Source of the DNA: Allopusillimonas lactea | Lineage (GTDB): Bacteria; Pseudomonadota; Gammaproteobacteria; Burkholderiales; Burkholderiaceae_B | Direction of reading: 5' to 3' | Length of the DNA: 64,000 nucleotides | NCBI RefSeq assembly: GCF_021653995.1 | Contig: NZ_JAJJOZ010000002.1 | Location: 496,001-560,000 of the forward strand | In this document: one piece after another, positions 15,779 to 24,758 of the stretch | How positions within the stretch are numbered: the first letter of the stretch is position 1 | Layout of the letters: every line of letters begins with the position of its first letter | Notes under the pieces: model-generated | Database searches by the model: none | The model's input: the letters and a program-made list of their open reading frames with translations, nothing else | Told to the model about the DNA's origin: nothing | Program-made: the position numbers and the translations under genes

Positions 15779-18433
15779 ATGAAAGTCTGGTTCAAGCGGG
15801 TACTGTTCAGTCTCGTTGTGGTGGCGATTGTCGCGTTGGTCGGCGTGGCCATCTTTTTGCTTACGTTCGACCCGAACGCATATAAAACCAAGATTGAAGA
15901 GATTGTTTACAACCGGTACCAGCGCACGCTCGCCATCAAGGGCGATATTCAGCTTTCGCTGTTTCCCCGCATCGGCCTCGCGGTGCAGGACGTCTCTTTG
16001 TCCAATCGTAACAGTCCTGACACCTTTGCATCCATAGACAGCGCCCGGTTCGCCGTGGCCATCTGGCCGCTGCTGTTCAACCGCTTCGTGGTGGATCATG
16101 TGGCGGTCACGGGCTTCAAGGCCTGGATCAAGCGTGACGAGGCCGGTCAGTTCAATTTCAGCGACCTGCTGCGCGCGTCCGCATCGCGGCTCGGCGGCAT
16201 GGCGCCTGCGCTGGCCCTGCCGGCATTGGCTTCCTCAGCCCTGCAGGCCGCGCAGCAAAACGGTCCGCCGGCGGAAAGCGCTTCCGCGCCCGATCATTCT
16301 CTGCTTGCCCTCTCGCCGCTGGCCACTGCGGTCGCCCAGGAAGCCGTCGAGAGCACAGATTTTGATATCGACATTGCCGGCCTGGACCTGAAGGGTGGGG
16401 AGATCCACCTGCACGACAGCAAGACGGGCGCCGTCGCACGCATCGAGAAACTCGACATTGATACCGGGCGGGTCACATTCAACCAGGCCTTCGATGTCAC
16501 CTTCAAGGGCCGCCTGATGGGCGAATACCCCGCGGCTGACGCAAGTCTGGCGGGGCAGGGCCTGTTGCGCCTCAATCCCCACGATCGCATCTATTCGGCG
16601 CAGAAGTTCAGCCTTCAGGCCAGCGGCGTGCTCGGCCCGCTCAAGGCCAAAACCGCCACAGTGCGCGGCAACTTTGCCTACAACGCCCTGTCCGAGCTGC
16701 TCGATGTCAGCAACATCGAGGTCTTGGTTCAGGGTGAGGCCAGCGGCGAGCAAGCCCTTACGGGGCTCGAGACCACGCTCAGTGTGCCGCGTCTGCGGAT
16801 GGACCGCGGTCGCGCCGAGCTGAGTGTCGAAAAGCTCGCCTATCGCGCCAAAGGCAAACGGGGCGTCGAAGATTTCGATATCGCCATCGACGCGCCCAGG
16901 CTGGCCATTTCGCCCGAGTCGGCAAAAGGGGAGCCTGTGCACGCCACCGCCAAGTTCACACAGCCCGCCCGGGTGCTAGCCGTGGCGTTGAATATGAACG
17001 GGTTGGGGGGCAACGCCTCGCGGTTGTCCCTCAAAGAGCTCAAGATCGAAGCGGGCCTCAAGCAGGGCGAACGGCTGATTCAATTGAACATGTCCTCGCC
17101 GGCCACATGGGATGTCTTCCGTCAGCTCGGCGGTCTGTCCGCGATGAAGGGCGATATACGTATCGATGATGCCCAACTGCCCGGTGGCAGCTTCGAGTTT
17201 CCCTTTATCGGCAGCCTGCAGGCCGACTTGCTCAAGGATAAGGTCGAAACCGGCATTGATGCCGTGCTCAGCGGCAGCAAGCTCAATTTTCGCCTGACGG
17301 GTACCGAGCTTGCGGATCCCAAACTGGCATTCGCCTTTAAGGCGGACAAGCTCGATTTCAACACGCTGTTTCCCTCGCCGCCGCCCGCGGCTCCGGCTGC
17401 GGGATCGGCGAGCGGCAAGCCAGCCGAGCCCGCCAAGCCGGCACCCAAGGCTGCTCCCAAGCCAGCCAGCAAGGCACCGGCGCCCACGCCCGCGGCGTCC
17501 GATATGCCAGATCTTTCTTTTCTCGCGCCGCTGGACCTTACCGGCACCATTGACATTGGCGAACTCAAGTTCAAAGAGCTTGAGGCCAGCGCCGTCAAGG
17601 CCGGAGTACGGGTGCTCGCCGGCAAGCTGGTGGTCGACAACATCAATGCCGCGCTTTACGACGGTACGCTGAAGGGGAGCTTGCACGCTGCCGCCGACAA
17701 TTCGCTGGGAGCCAATCTGACGCTGGCTAACGTGGCCGTCGGCCCGCTGCTGCACGATTACGCCCGCGAAGATCGCCTGACCGGCACGGGCACGGTGTCC
17801 ATTGATCTGGCCAGCGCCGGCAAGACCGCCGCGGCTGTCGAGGCCGGTATGTCGGGCTCGGTCAAGCTGAAGCTGCGCGACGGCGAAGTGCGCGGCATCG
17901 ACTTCCACCAAACGCTCGGCGAAGTGAATGACGTGGTGCGCAATGTATTCAGCGGCCAGTTGCCGGCCATCATGTCGCAGGTAGATGCGGCGCGCAGTAC
18001 CGCATATTCTTCTCTGGATGCCGAAGTGTCTTTCACGCAGGGCCAGGGCACGTTCACCAAGCTTGAGCTGCTGGCGCCAAGGTTGCGCGTCAACGCGGGC
18101 AAACCCGCCTCGGTCGACCTCGTCAATGATCAGCTTGATCTGGTGGTGCTGGTAAGGCTGGTGGGCACGGGTGGCGCGGCAGACGATGCACTGAAAGACT
18201 TGCGGGGGATCGTGGTGCCGCTGCGTCTATCGGGCCCCTTCGGTAAGTTGTCGTACCAAGTGCAATGGAAGGACATCAACAGCAAGCCCGTCAAGCAGGC
18301 AGTTCGCGAGGGCTTGGTCGATCTGCTGTCCGCGCAGCCCGAGCCCCAGCCGGGCAACGCCGCAACCGCGCCCAAGCCCGCCAACTCGGTCAAGAGCATA
18401 GGCGACGCTATCAAGGGGCTGCTGGGCCAGTGA
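15779..18433 (+). CDS. AsmA-family protein
   Basis: The 884-residue protein has an N-terminal membrane anchor (residues 6-30, VLFSLVVVAIVALVGVAIFL) followed by a large periplasmic region. AsmA signatures are the early RTLAIKGDIQLSLFPRIGLAVQDVSLSN block, seen in parts, and the C-terminal domain around residues 600-850 with the GTGTVSIDLASAGKT and RGIDFHQTLGEVNDV motifs. A Pro/Ala/Lys-rich linker interrupts the protein near residues 535-580. AsmA-type proteins are bridge-like periplasmic proteins implicated in lipid transport and outer-membrane homeostasis. It is monocistronic or followed by the small MOSC-like gene after an 87-bp gap. Confidence 0.88.
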   Translation: MKVWFKRVLFSLVVVAIVALVGVAIFLLTFDPNAYKTKIEEIVYNRYQRTLAIKGDIQLSLFPRIGLAVQDVSLSNRNSPDTFASIDSARFAVAIWPLLFNRFVVDHVAVTGFKAWIKRDEAGQFNFSDLLRASASRLGGMAPALALPALASSALQAAQQNGPPAESASAPDHSLLALSPLATAVAQEAVESTDFDIDIAGLDLKGGEIHLHDSKTGAVARIEKLDIDTGRVTFNQAFDVTFKGRLMGEYPAADASLAGQGLLRLNPHDRIYSAQKFSLQASGVLGPLKAKTATVRGNFAYNALSELLDVSNIEVLVQGEASGEQALTGLETTLSVPRLRMDRGRAELSVEKLAYRAKGKRGVEDFDIAIDAPRLAISPESAKGEPVHATAKFTQPARVLAVALNMNGLGGNASRLSLKELKIEAGLKQGERLIQLNMSSPATWDVFRQLGGLSAMKGDIRIDDAQLPGGSFEFPFIGSLQADLLKDKVETGIDAVLSGSKLNFRLTGTELADPKLAFAFKADKLDFNTLFPSPPPAAPAAGSASGKPAEPAKPAPKAAPKPASKAPAPTPAASDMPDLSFLAPLDLTGTIDIGELKFKELEASAVKAGVRVLAGKLVVDNINAALYDGTLKGSLHAAADNSLGANLTLANVAVGPLLHDYAREDRLTGTGTVSIDLASAGKTAAAVEAGMSGSVKLKLRDGEVRGIDFHQTLGEVNDVVRNVFSGQLPAIMSQVDAARSTAYSSLDAEVSFTQGQGTFTKLELLAPRLRVNAGKPASVDLVNDQLDLVVLVRLVGTGGAADDALKDLRGIVVPLRLSGPFGKLSYQVQWKDINSKPVKQAVREGLVDLLSAQPEPQPGNAATAPKPANSVKSIGDAIKGLLGQ

Positions 18434-18520
18434 CATGGCGGTACTCCATATTCTCTACTCGACGCGGGTGGTGCGCGGCCAGGGCGCTGCCGCCCGCCCA
18501 CGGCATGAAGGAGCAGGACA

Positions 18521-18904
18521 ATGACGCAATATCATCCTATCGCCGGATGCGGCGGTTTGCCAGGCAGCGCGGCCGCCGCATGCGACCGCCGCTGGTTGAT
18601 TGTGGACCAGGATGGGCAATGGATAGGGCCGGCGCAGTGCGACAGGCTGGACGGGGTACAGGTGGAGCTGCGTTTCGGCTATTTGGTGGTCCGCGCACCG
18701 GGCATGTTGCGCCTGGATGTGCCGGTGGACGTGATCGAGGATGATGACAGCGTGCGCACGACGGCCCAGGTTGGTGGCCAGCATGTGGACGTGGTGGACG
18801 AAGGTGCGCTTGCCGCGGCCTGGTTCTCGAATTGCCTGGAGCGCCCCTGCAGGTTGGTCAAGGTGCACCCCGACGCGCCCTCGCCGGCCTGGCCGGCTGC
18901 CTGA
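18521..18904 (+). CDS. small protein related to the MOSC N-terminal beta-barrel domain
   Basis: This 127-residue protein contains CDRRWLIVDQDGQWIG followed by VELRFGYLVVRAPGMLRLDVPVDVIED, resembling the MOSC_N beta-barrel that precedes the catalytic MOSC domain in YcbX/mARC-like molybdenum-cofactor proteins. The MOSC domain itself (with its conserved cysteine) is missing: the frame ends at TGA 18902-18904 and no continuation is visible in another frame before the ferredoxin gene. AAGGAG precedes ATG 18521, so it is probably expressed. It could be a true single-domain protein or a truncated relic. The proximity to a ferredoxin gene may be coincidental. Confidence 0.6.
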   Translation: MTQYHPIAGCGGLPGSAAAACDRRWLIVDQDGQWIGPAQCDRLDGVQVELRFGYLVVRAPGMLRLDVPVDVIEDDDSVRTTAQVGGQHVDVVDEGALAAAWFSNCLERPCRLVKVHPDAPSPAWPAA

Positions 18905-18978
18905 GCATAGCGGTAACAGCGGCGGCACATCGCCTGGCCGCTGTCTATCCAATCAAATTATCAAGGCCTTTACGGTGG

Positions 18979-19230
18979 TTAGCCCTCCGCCGTGAGGCGG
19001 CGGTACTTGGCCATCAGCATCTCGTTGTCTTCGGTATGGTCGGGGTCGATTTCGATACACTCGACCGGGCACACCACCTGACACTGGGGTTCACCGAAGT
19101 GGCCCACGCACTCGGTGCAGCGCGAGGGGTCGATCTCGTAGATTTCGGGCCCCATATAAATGGCCGTGTTGGGGCATTGGGGCTCGCATACATCACAATT
19201 GATGCATTCATCGGTTATGCGCAGCGCCAT
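18979..19230 (-). CDS. YfhL-type 2[4Fe-4S] ferredoxin
   Basis: An 83-residue ferredoxin with two cysteine clusters: CINCDVCEPQCP near residues 9-19 and CTECVGHFGEPQCQVVCPVEC near 38-58, the second carrying the insertion typical of the YfhL/Allochromatium-type ferredoxins. These low-potential electron carriers are cytoplasmic. AGGAA lies just before ATG 19230. It is located 197 bp downstream of coaD on the same strand, an arrangement common in beta- and gammaproteobacteria. The electron partner cannot be told from sequence. Confidence 0.93.
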   Translation of the reverse strand: MALRITDECINCDVCEPQCPNTAIYMGPEIYEIDPSRCTECVGHFGEPQCQVVCPVECIEIDPDHTEDNEMLMAKYRRLTAEG

Positions 19231-19427
19231 ATTGGTATTCCTGGATAAAGCGGATTCGATTGCAGGCGCACGGCGGCGTCTCGATCGCAGTGTAATCCTT
19301 TGCGTTGGCGCGGGCCGTGATTAACCCTGTTTGTATCGCAGGCCCGCGGCCTTGCAGGGCGGCTTGGTACGCCTGCACTGCGCCATAACGCCCATAGCGC
19401 GACCGCAACCGCCGGTATTGGCGCGCC

Positions 19428-19934
19428 TTATGACGATTGATTCTGTTCTTCGCGGCGTTGGCGTGCCTTTTTGTGCAGCCAGCGTTCGACGGACGGAAAC
19501 ACGAACTTGCTGACGTCGCCGCCGAGGATGGCGATTTCGCGCACGATAGTGCCCGAAATGAACTGATACTGGTCCGACGGCGTCATGAACAACGTTTCGA
19601 CCTCGGGTAGAAGATGGCGATTCATGCCTGCCATCTGGAATTCATATTCGAAGTCGGACACTGCGCGCAGGCCGCGCACAATGACCCGGCCGTTCTGCTC
19701 GCGCACGAAATCCTTGAGCAGGCCGGCAAAACTCTGCACTTCGACATTGGGGTAGTGGCTGAGCACTTCCCTGGCGATTTCGACGCGTTCTTCAACGGTG
19801 AAGAACGGTTTCTTGGCCTGGCTGTGGGCGATGCCGACCACCACGTGATCGAACAGGCCGGCAGCCCGGCGCACGAGGTCTTCGTGCCCGCGCGTCATTG
19901 GGTCGAAGGTTCCGGGATAGACTGCAGTAATCAT
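19428..19934 (-). CDS. coaD: phosphopantetheine adenylyltransferase
   Basis: The 168-residue enzyme transfers AMP to 4'-phosphopantetheine, the fourth step of coenzyme A synthesis. It has the nucleotidyltransferase motif YPGTFDPMTRGHEDL (TxGH at residues 14-17) and the second motif ISGTIVREI. Length matches the family (about 160-170). The C-terminus has a basic tail (HKKARQRREEQNQ). It lies 47 bp downstream of rsmD on the same strand, the usual rsmD-coaD pair, and may be cotranscribed with it. Confidence 0.96.
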   Translation of the reverse strand: MITAVYPGTFDPMTRGHEDLVRRAAGLFDHVVVGIAHSQAKKPFFTVEERVEIAREVLSHYPNVEVQSFAGLLKDFVREQNGRVIVRGLRAVSDFEYEFQMAGMNRHLLPEVETLFMTPSDQYQFISGTIVREIAILGGDVSKFVFPSVERWLHKKARQRREEQNQSS

Positions 19935-19981
19935 GCGAGTGCTTTCTGAGTAGAGGTTGCCGCCATGTTGGCCGCCCGACG

Positions 19982-20617
19982 TTACTGAGTGGCGGTCCTG
20001 GCTTGGTTTCCTGCCAAACCCGAATTATTGACTGTTTCTTGCGTTGCAGCAAATCGCAACAGGTGAAACCAGACTTGCCCCGCCCGCGCTGCGCGCAGTA
20101 CATGCCAGCCATCGGGTGGAACCAGGCTGGATTCGCTTTCGACATACAGTAGGCCGTCTGCCTTGAGCACGGCCGGCAGCCTGGCCCATAACTTGTCCAT
20201 CCAACCCTGGTTGAAGGGCGGATCAAGGGCGACCAGATCAAAGGTGGCGCCGTCCAGGCGGTCGAGCACCACCAGCGCGTCGCCGGCATGTATGCGCACC
20301 TGGGTGGCCTGGAGCTTGTCGCGCAATGCACGCAAGGCGTTGATGGCGGCGGGGTTGGTTTCGGCCATCTGCACGTGGGCCACGCCGCGCGAAGCGGCCT
20401 CGAAACCCAGCGCACCGGTGCCCGCGAACAGATCAAGGACCCGCCGCCCGGCGAACTCGCCCTGCCAGAAATGCCCCAACCAGTTGAACAACGTTTCGCG
20501 TACTCGGTCCGGGGTTGGACGCAGCCCCGGCGCGTCGACAACGGGAATCGGGGTCTTGCGGTAAACACCGCCTACAATACGGACTACGTGCTTCTTCATG
20601 CGCGTTCTGGACGACAT
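19982..20617 (-). CDS. rsmD: 16S rRNA (guanine966-N2)-methyltransferase
   Basis: The 211-residue protein contains RIVGGVYRKTPIPV, RPTPDRVRETLFNWL, the SAM site LDLFAGTGALGFEAASRG and the catalytic DPPF motif of m2G rRNA methylases. It modifies G966 in the 30S subunit. The start is not certain: ATG 20617 (giving MSSRTRMKKHV) and the internal ATG 20599 are the best choices, while the open frame reaches 20746 and would overlap ftsY on the other strand. It is divergent from ftsY, with only 69 bp between start codons, as in many proteobacteria. Confidence 0.9.
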   Translation of the reverse strand: MSSRTRMKKHVVRIVGGVYRKTPIPVVDAPGLRPTPDRVRETLFNWLGHFWQGEFAGRRVLDLFAGTGALGFEAASRGVAHVQMAETNPAAINALRALRDKLQATQVRIHAGDALVVLDRLDGATFDLVALDPPFNQGWMDKLWARLPAVLKADGLLYVESESSLVPPDGWHVLRAARAGQVWFHLLRFAATQETVNNSGLAGNQARTATQ

Positions 20618-20686
20618 ATCTCGTTGTTCGGGGCGCATCGGCGCGCCTGCGCGCGCTTTGGCAGCCAATGGAATAGTGTAAAGCGA

Positions 20687-22072
20687 ATGTTCAATTTCTT
20701 TAAAAGAAAGAAGCCGGCGCCGGCCGATGCCGGCATGACCGTCCAACCCGGGGCGGGCGAAACGCCTGTCAACGACAGCCCGGTCAGCAATGATGTGGTC
20801 AACGATAGTCCTGCCAGCGAGAGCTCTGCCAGCGGCCGTCCCGTCAGCGAAGACGCCAGGGGCGATGGCGGGCCTTCGGACGGCGTCCCACCCCCGCCCG
20901 CCGACAGCGCTGTGCCTGCATCCTCGCCCGCGCCTGTCGCCGCGCCTTCACCTGCCGCGCCGCTCCCCGCTGGCGATGCACCTGAAGGCGATGTACCGCC
21001 AGGGATAACGGCTGCCGCTCGTACCGTGCAGCCGGGCAGGCCTGTTGGCGCGCCTGCTGGCGCGGCGGCCGCCCCGTCTGATGCAACCGAGGCGGCTGCT
21101 GTCGTGTCCGCATCCACTGCCACGCCTGAGCCCGCCCCCGCTCCTGCCCCCGCCCCCGCCAAAACCGGCTGGCTTGCGCGGCTCAAGCAAGGCTTGGCGC
21201 GTACTGGCCAAAGCATCGGCGGCTTGTTCGTGGGCGTCAAGGTCGACGAAAACCTGTTCGGAGAGCTCGAAACCGCGCTTATCATGGCCGATGCCGGCAT
21301 GGAAGCCACCGAAAAACTGCTTGCGGCCCTGCGGGCTCGGGTACGCAAAGAGCGCATCGATGACGCCGCCAAGGTCAAGGCGGCGCTGCGCGACATTCTC
21401 ACCGAACACCTCGCGCCGCTCGAAAAACCCTTCCCGCTGGGCAGCGTGGCGCCGTTGGTGGTCATGATCGCGGGCGTAAACGGCGCGGGCAAGACCACGT
21501 CCATCGGCAAGTTGGCGTATCACTTCCAGGCCCAGGGCGCACGGGTGCTGTTGGCCGCCGGCGATACGTTCCGGGCGGCGGCGCGCGAGCAGCTCATGGA
21601 GTGGGGGGCGCGCAATAACGTCACGGTGATCGCCCAAGAAGGCGGCGATCCGGCCGCGGTGGCGTTCGACGCGGTCAATGCCGGCCGCGCCCGCGAATGC
21701 GGCGTCGTCATGGTCGATACGGCGGGGCGTCTGCCCACGCAGTTGCACCTGATGGAAGAACTCAAGAAAATCAAGCGCGTCATCGGTAAAGCCGACGGCC
21801 AGGCGCCACATGAAGTCTTGCTGGTGGTCGACGGCAACACGGGCCAGAACGCACTGGCGCAGATACGCGCATTTGATGCCGCCATTGGCCTGACCGGCCT
21901 TGTCGTCACCAAACTGGATGGCACGGCCAAGGGCGGCACACTGGCCGCAGTAGCCGCCGGCAGCCAGGGCGTGCGGCCCGTGCCTGTGTACTGGATCGGC
22001 GTGGGCGAAGGGCTGAATGACCTGCAACCTTTCGTGGCCCGTGAGTTCGCTGGGGCGCTATTGGGCGATTAA
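20687..22072 (+). CDS. ftsY: signal recognition particle receptor FtsY
   Basis: A 461-residue GTPase that docks SRP-ribosome complexes at the inner membrane. The NG domain occupies residues 165-461, with P-loop GVNGAGKTT (263-271), DTAGR (344-348) and TKLDG (408-412). Residues 15-160 form a low-complexity Ala/Pro/Ser/Asp acidic A domain, typical in position but unusually rich in PAPAP runs. The basic start MFNFFKRKKP resembles other FtsY amino termini, which supports ATG 20687 over the longer open frame from 20288 that overlaps rsmD. It is divergent from rsmD. Confidence 0.95.
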   Translation: MFNFFKRKKPAPADAGMTVQPGAGETPVNDSPVSNDVVNDSPASESSASGRPVSEDARGDGGPSDGVPPPPADSAVPASSPAPVAAPSPAAPLPAGDAPEGDVPPGITAAARTVQPGRPVGAPAGAAAAPSDATEAAAVVSASTATPEPAPAPAPAPAKTGWLARLKQGLARTGQSIGGLFVGVKVDENLFGELETALIMADAGMEATEKLLAALRARVRKERIDDAAKVKAALRDILTEHLAPLEKPFPLGSVAPLVVMIAGVNGAGKTTSIGKLAYHFQAQGARVLLAAGDTFRAAAREQLMEWGARNNVTVIAQEGGDPAAVAFDAVNAGRARECGVVMVDTAGRLPTQLHLMEELKKIKRVIGKADGQAPHEVLLVVDGNTGQNALAQIRAFDAAIGLTGLVVTKLDGTAKGGTLAAVAAGSQGVRPVPVYWIGVGEGLNDLQPFVAREFAGALLGD

Positions 22073-22185
22073 ACCGCGACGTCCCTCCTGAGCGTGCCCA
22101 CCGCCAGAGCACCCATATCAGGCGGCTGGTGCAGGGGGATGCCAGACAGCCGATATCAAGCGGCACATCCGAGGCCTCCAGTCGC

Positions 22186-23844
22186 TCAGCCTGGCGCGCC
22201 CCGCGCCTCGGCTTCCAGGCGGTCCAGCGCCGCCTGCACCTGGCGCTTCAGATGGTCTTGCGACGCCTTGAGCCAGCCCAGCGCGAACAGCGCCGCCGGC
22301 TGTTTGCGCGCCGCAGCCTCGTAGTAGACCTGTGCGTTGTACAGGTCGTTCAATTCACCCATGGCATGCTGCAGCGGTTCGAGCAGGGTGCGCACATGGT
22401 TGAGTTGGTCGGCGGGCAGCACGGATTCTGAAAACTCGATGCTGTAGCGCAGGCGCTTGAGCTTTTTGCGCAAATCATGTTGCGCCTCTTGGGGCAGTTC
22501 GCCGAATCGCCGCCCCTCCCGGCAGAACGTTCGGAGCCATTTCTGCAGGCGCAAGCCGAGCAGCGCGCTCAGGTCGCGCGCGGGCGCTTTGCCGCGCCGG
22601 CCCGAAAACTGCACCGGCCGTGTCTGGGTATCCGCATGGGTAGGCCTGGCATGCGCTTCTGTGGCAAGCTGCCGCGCCATCAAAGACAGCAGGCAGGCTT
22701 GGAATGCGCGGCTGGCGGCCACGGCGCGCGGGTCATGGCCGGGCGGGTGTTGTGTACGGGCCTTGGGCAGGGGCAGGGGGGGCATGCCGGCCCGCGCCAA
22801 GCGTGGGGCAATCTCAAAGCGCAGTACATGGTAGTCGCTGGCAACCCCCAGGCGCCTGAAATACCGGGCCAACCGCCGCGCTTCGGGCGGCGGCTCTACC
22901 CATTTGGAGAAGAATTGCCAGCAGGTGCGCAGGCGCCGCAGGCCCAGGCGCAATTGGCGCACGTAACGCCGCTGAAGTGCGTCATCAGCGCCCGCATTGT
23001 CAACGCCCGCCAGCAGGGTGGCGTTGCGGATGACGGGGCCCAGGCAGCCCGCTACACAGGCGTTATACGCCTGTTCCGGCGTCATGCCTGCGGTAAGGGC
23101 GACAGGCTCGGGCTGCGCGGGCTTAAGCAGGCATTTGGCGGTGGGGTCGATGCTCAGCCCGCTTTCCCCTGGCGGGGGTAGTGTGCCGGCAGACTTGGCG
23201 CTTGCGGCGTCCGGGGCCACGGCGCGGCGCGACCTGCCGTTATAGACACCGTCGCCCGCCGCATGCTGCACCAGGCGGTCGCCGCGTTCCGCTTTGCTGC
23301 GCAGGTCGAGGATGAGCGCGTATTGCTGCTGCCAGCGTTGCGCCGCCTCGAACACCGCCGAGACAGGCCCCGCCAGCAGCTCGAACTCCAGCTCGCAGAC
23401 GGCCAGCGCCAGCCCGCCGGCGCGGACGACGCCGTGATCGTAGGCTAGCTCGACAACGCCTTCGGTTGTGTCAGATCCCTGACGCAGCGATAGCCGGACA
23501 ATGTCGGTTTCAAAACGCACGCGCAGCGGCCGCCTCAACCCTGCCAGGACTGGTTCGAGCACTGTGCCCGCATAAACGGCCAAGTCCAGCGAAGCATTGG
23601 GGCGCGGGTGATTAAGTTCGATGCGGGAGATTTCGTCGGGGCCTGGTGCTTTGGCGGTTTGCATCCATTGCCCGCCCTCGCGGCGCAGCCGCAAGGTTAC
23701 CCCCGCCTGGGCCAGCTCGCGAAACCGCGTATCGAAGTATTGGGCGCGCAGTCGCTCCTCGCGCGCACCCAAGGTGCGCATCGATTTCTCGACGTCTGCG
23801 CGGGCGGCGTCGGGAACATGCAGCTTCAGTTCGCGTTCGAGCAC
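22186..23844 (-). CDS. CYTH and CHAD domain protein
   Basis: The 552-residue protein combines an N-terminal CYTH domain (about 1-200; opening ERELKLHVPD with the ExExK motif, and YFDTRFRELAQAGVTLRLRRE) with a C-terminal CHAD helical domain (about 260-545, rich in His, Arg and Lys, ending ...QVQAALDRLEAEARG). CYTH enzymes hydrolyse triphosphate or related substrates, and CHAD domains bind polyphosphate granules. The start codon is GTG at 23844, with AGAGG 9 bases upstream. It lies 107 bp downstream of phnE2 on the same strand, so it may be cotranscribed with the phosphonate-type transporter, linking two aspects of phosphate metabolism; that link is inference. Confidence 0.88.
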   Translation of the reverse strand: MLERELKLHVPDAARADVEKSMRTLGAREERLRAQYFDTRFRELAQAGVTLRLRREGGQWMQTAKAPGPDEISRIELNHPRPNASLDLAVYAGTVLEPVLAGLRRPLRVRFETDIVRLSLRQGSDTTEGVVELAYDHGVVRAGGLALAVCELEFELLAGPVSAVFEAAQRWQQQYALILDLRSKAERGDRLVQHAAGDGVYNGRSRRAVAPDAASAKSAGTLPPPGESGLSIDPTAKCLLKPAQPEPVALTAGMTPEQAYNACVAGCLGPVIRNATLLAGVDNAGADDALQRRYVRQLRLGLRRLRTCWQFFSKWVEPPPEARRLARYFRRLGVASDYHVLRFEIAPRLARAGMPPLPLPKARTQHPPGHDPRAVAASRAFQACLLSLMARQLATEAHARPTHADTQTRPVQFSGRRGKAPARDLSALLGLRLQKWLRTFCREGRRFGELPQEAQHDLRKKLKRLRYSIEFSESVLPADQLNHVRTLLEPLQHAMGELNDLYNAQVYYEAAARKQPAALFALGWLKASQDHLKRQVQAALDRLEAEARGAPG

Positions 23845-23951
23845 AGCAGCTACCTCTACCCGTCACGGGCCCGGGCGCGATCCCGATGTCCGTGGCATGA
23901 ATCCTTAAGATTTCAAAGATTATTCATCTTAACGGCAGTTGGCCATTTCTG

Positions 23952-24758
23952 TCACAGTAGTGCGCGCCGGGCTCGTGTGATCAGCACCTCAGCGACGATC
24001 ACGATGGCAAAGATGAGTAATAGGATCAGGGCCACCTTGTCCCACTGGAACAGGTCCATTGCACTGTTCAGGGCCATGCCGATGCCGCCTGCGCCCACCA
24101 GGCCCAGTACAGCCGACTCGCGCACATTGATGTCCCAGCGCAACAGTACGATGGACCAGAACGCGGGGCGGATCTGCGGCCAGTAGCCGTAGCCGATGAC
24201 GGCGCTGGTGCGTGCGCCAGTGGCCGTCAAGGCTTCGATGGGCCCAGGCTGCGCGTCCTCGACCGCCTCGCCGAGCAGCTTGCCCACGAAGCCGATGGAG
24301 CGGAAGGCGATGGCCACCGTGCCCGCCAGCGGCCCTGGACCAAAGACGGCGATGAACAGCAACGCCCAGACCAGCGAGTTGATCGAGCGGCTGGCCACCA
24401 GAATGAAGCGGGCCGCAAGGTTGATGGCGCGATTGGGTGTCAGGTTGCCTGCGGCCGCCAGCCCGATCGGAACTGCCATGACGATGGCGAGCAGGGTGCC
24501 CAGCGTGGCCATGTGCAGGGTTTCGACCAGCGCTTGCTGGATGGTGCCGGGGAAGCTGCGCCAGTTCACGGGCCACATGCGATTTAGCAGATCGGCCATC
24601 TGTGTCGGTGCATCCCATAAAAACTCAGGGATGACGTCGATATGGCGCACCGATTGCACAATTGCCAGGGCAAACAGAAGGTACAGCGCAAAGCGCAGCA
24701 GGCGCTGGCCACGGGTATAGCGCGCCCAAGTGCCGGGATATGCCGCAAGCCCGTTCAT
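23952..24758 (-). CDS. phnE: phosphonate-type ABC transporter permease (second PhnE)
   Basis: A 268-residue permease with six hydrophobic segments and the cytoplasmic loop EAVEDAQPGPIEALTATGA, the EAA motif that contacts the ATPase. It matches PhnE of the phosphonate/phosphite transporter family. ATG 24758 overlaps the stop of the preceding permease by ATGA, which fixes the start; the frame open to 24911 is not used. It is the last gene of phnD-phnC-phnE1-phnE2. Confidence 0.9.
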   Translation of the reverse strand: MNGLAAYPGTWARYTRGQRLLRFALYLLFALAIVQSVRHIDVIPEFLWDAPTQMADLLNRMWPVNWRSFPGTIQQALVETLHMATLGTLLAIVMAVPIGLAAAGNLTPNRAINLAARFILVASRSINSLVWALLFIAVFGPGPLAGTVAIAFRSIGFVGKLLGEAVEDAQPGPIEALTATGARTSAVIGYGYWPQIRPAFWSIVLLRWDINVRESAVLGLVGAGGIGMALNSAMDLFQWDKVALILLLIFAIVIVAEVLITRARRALL

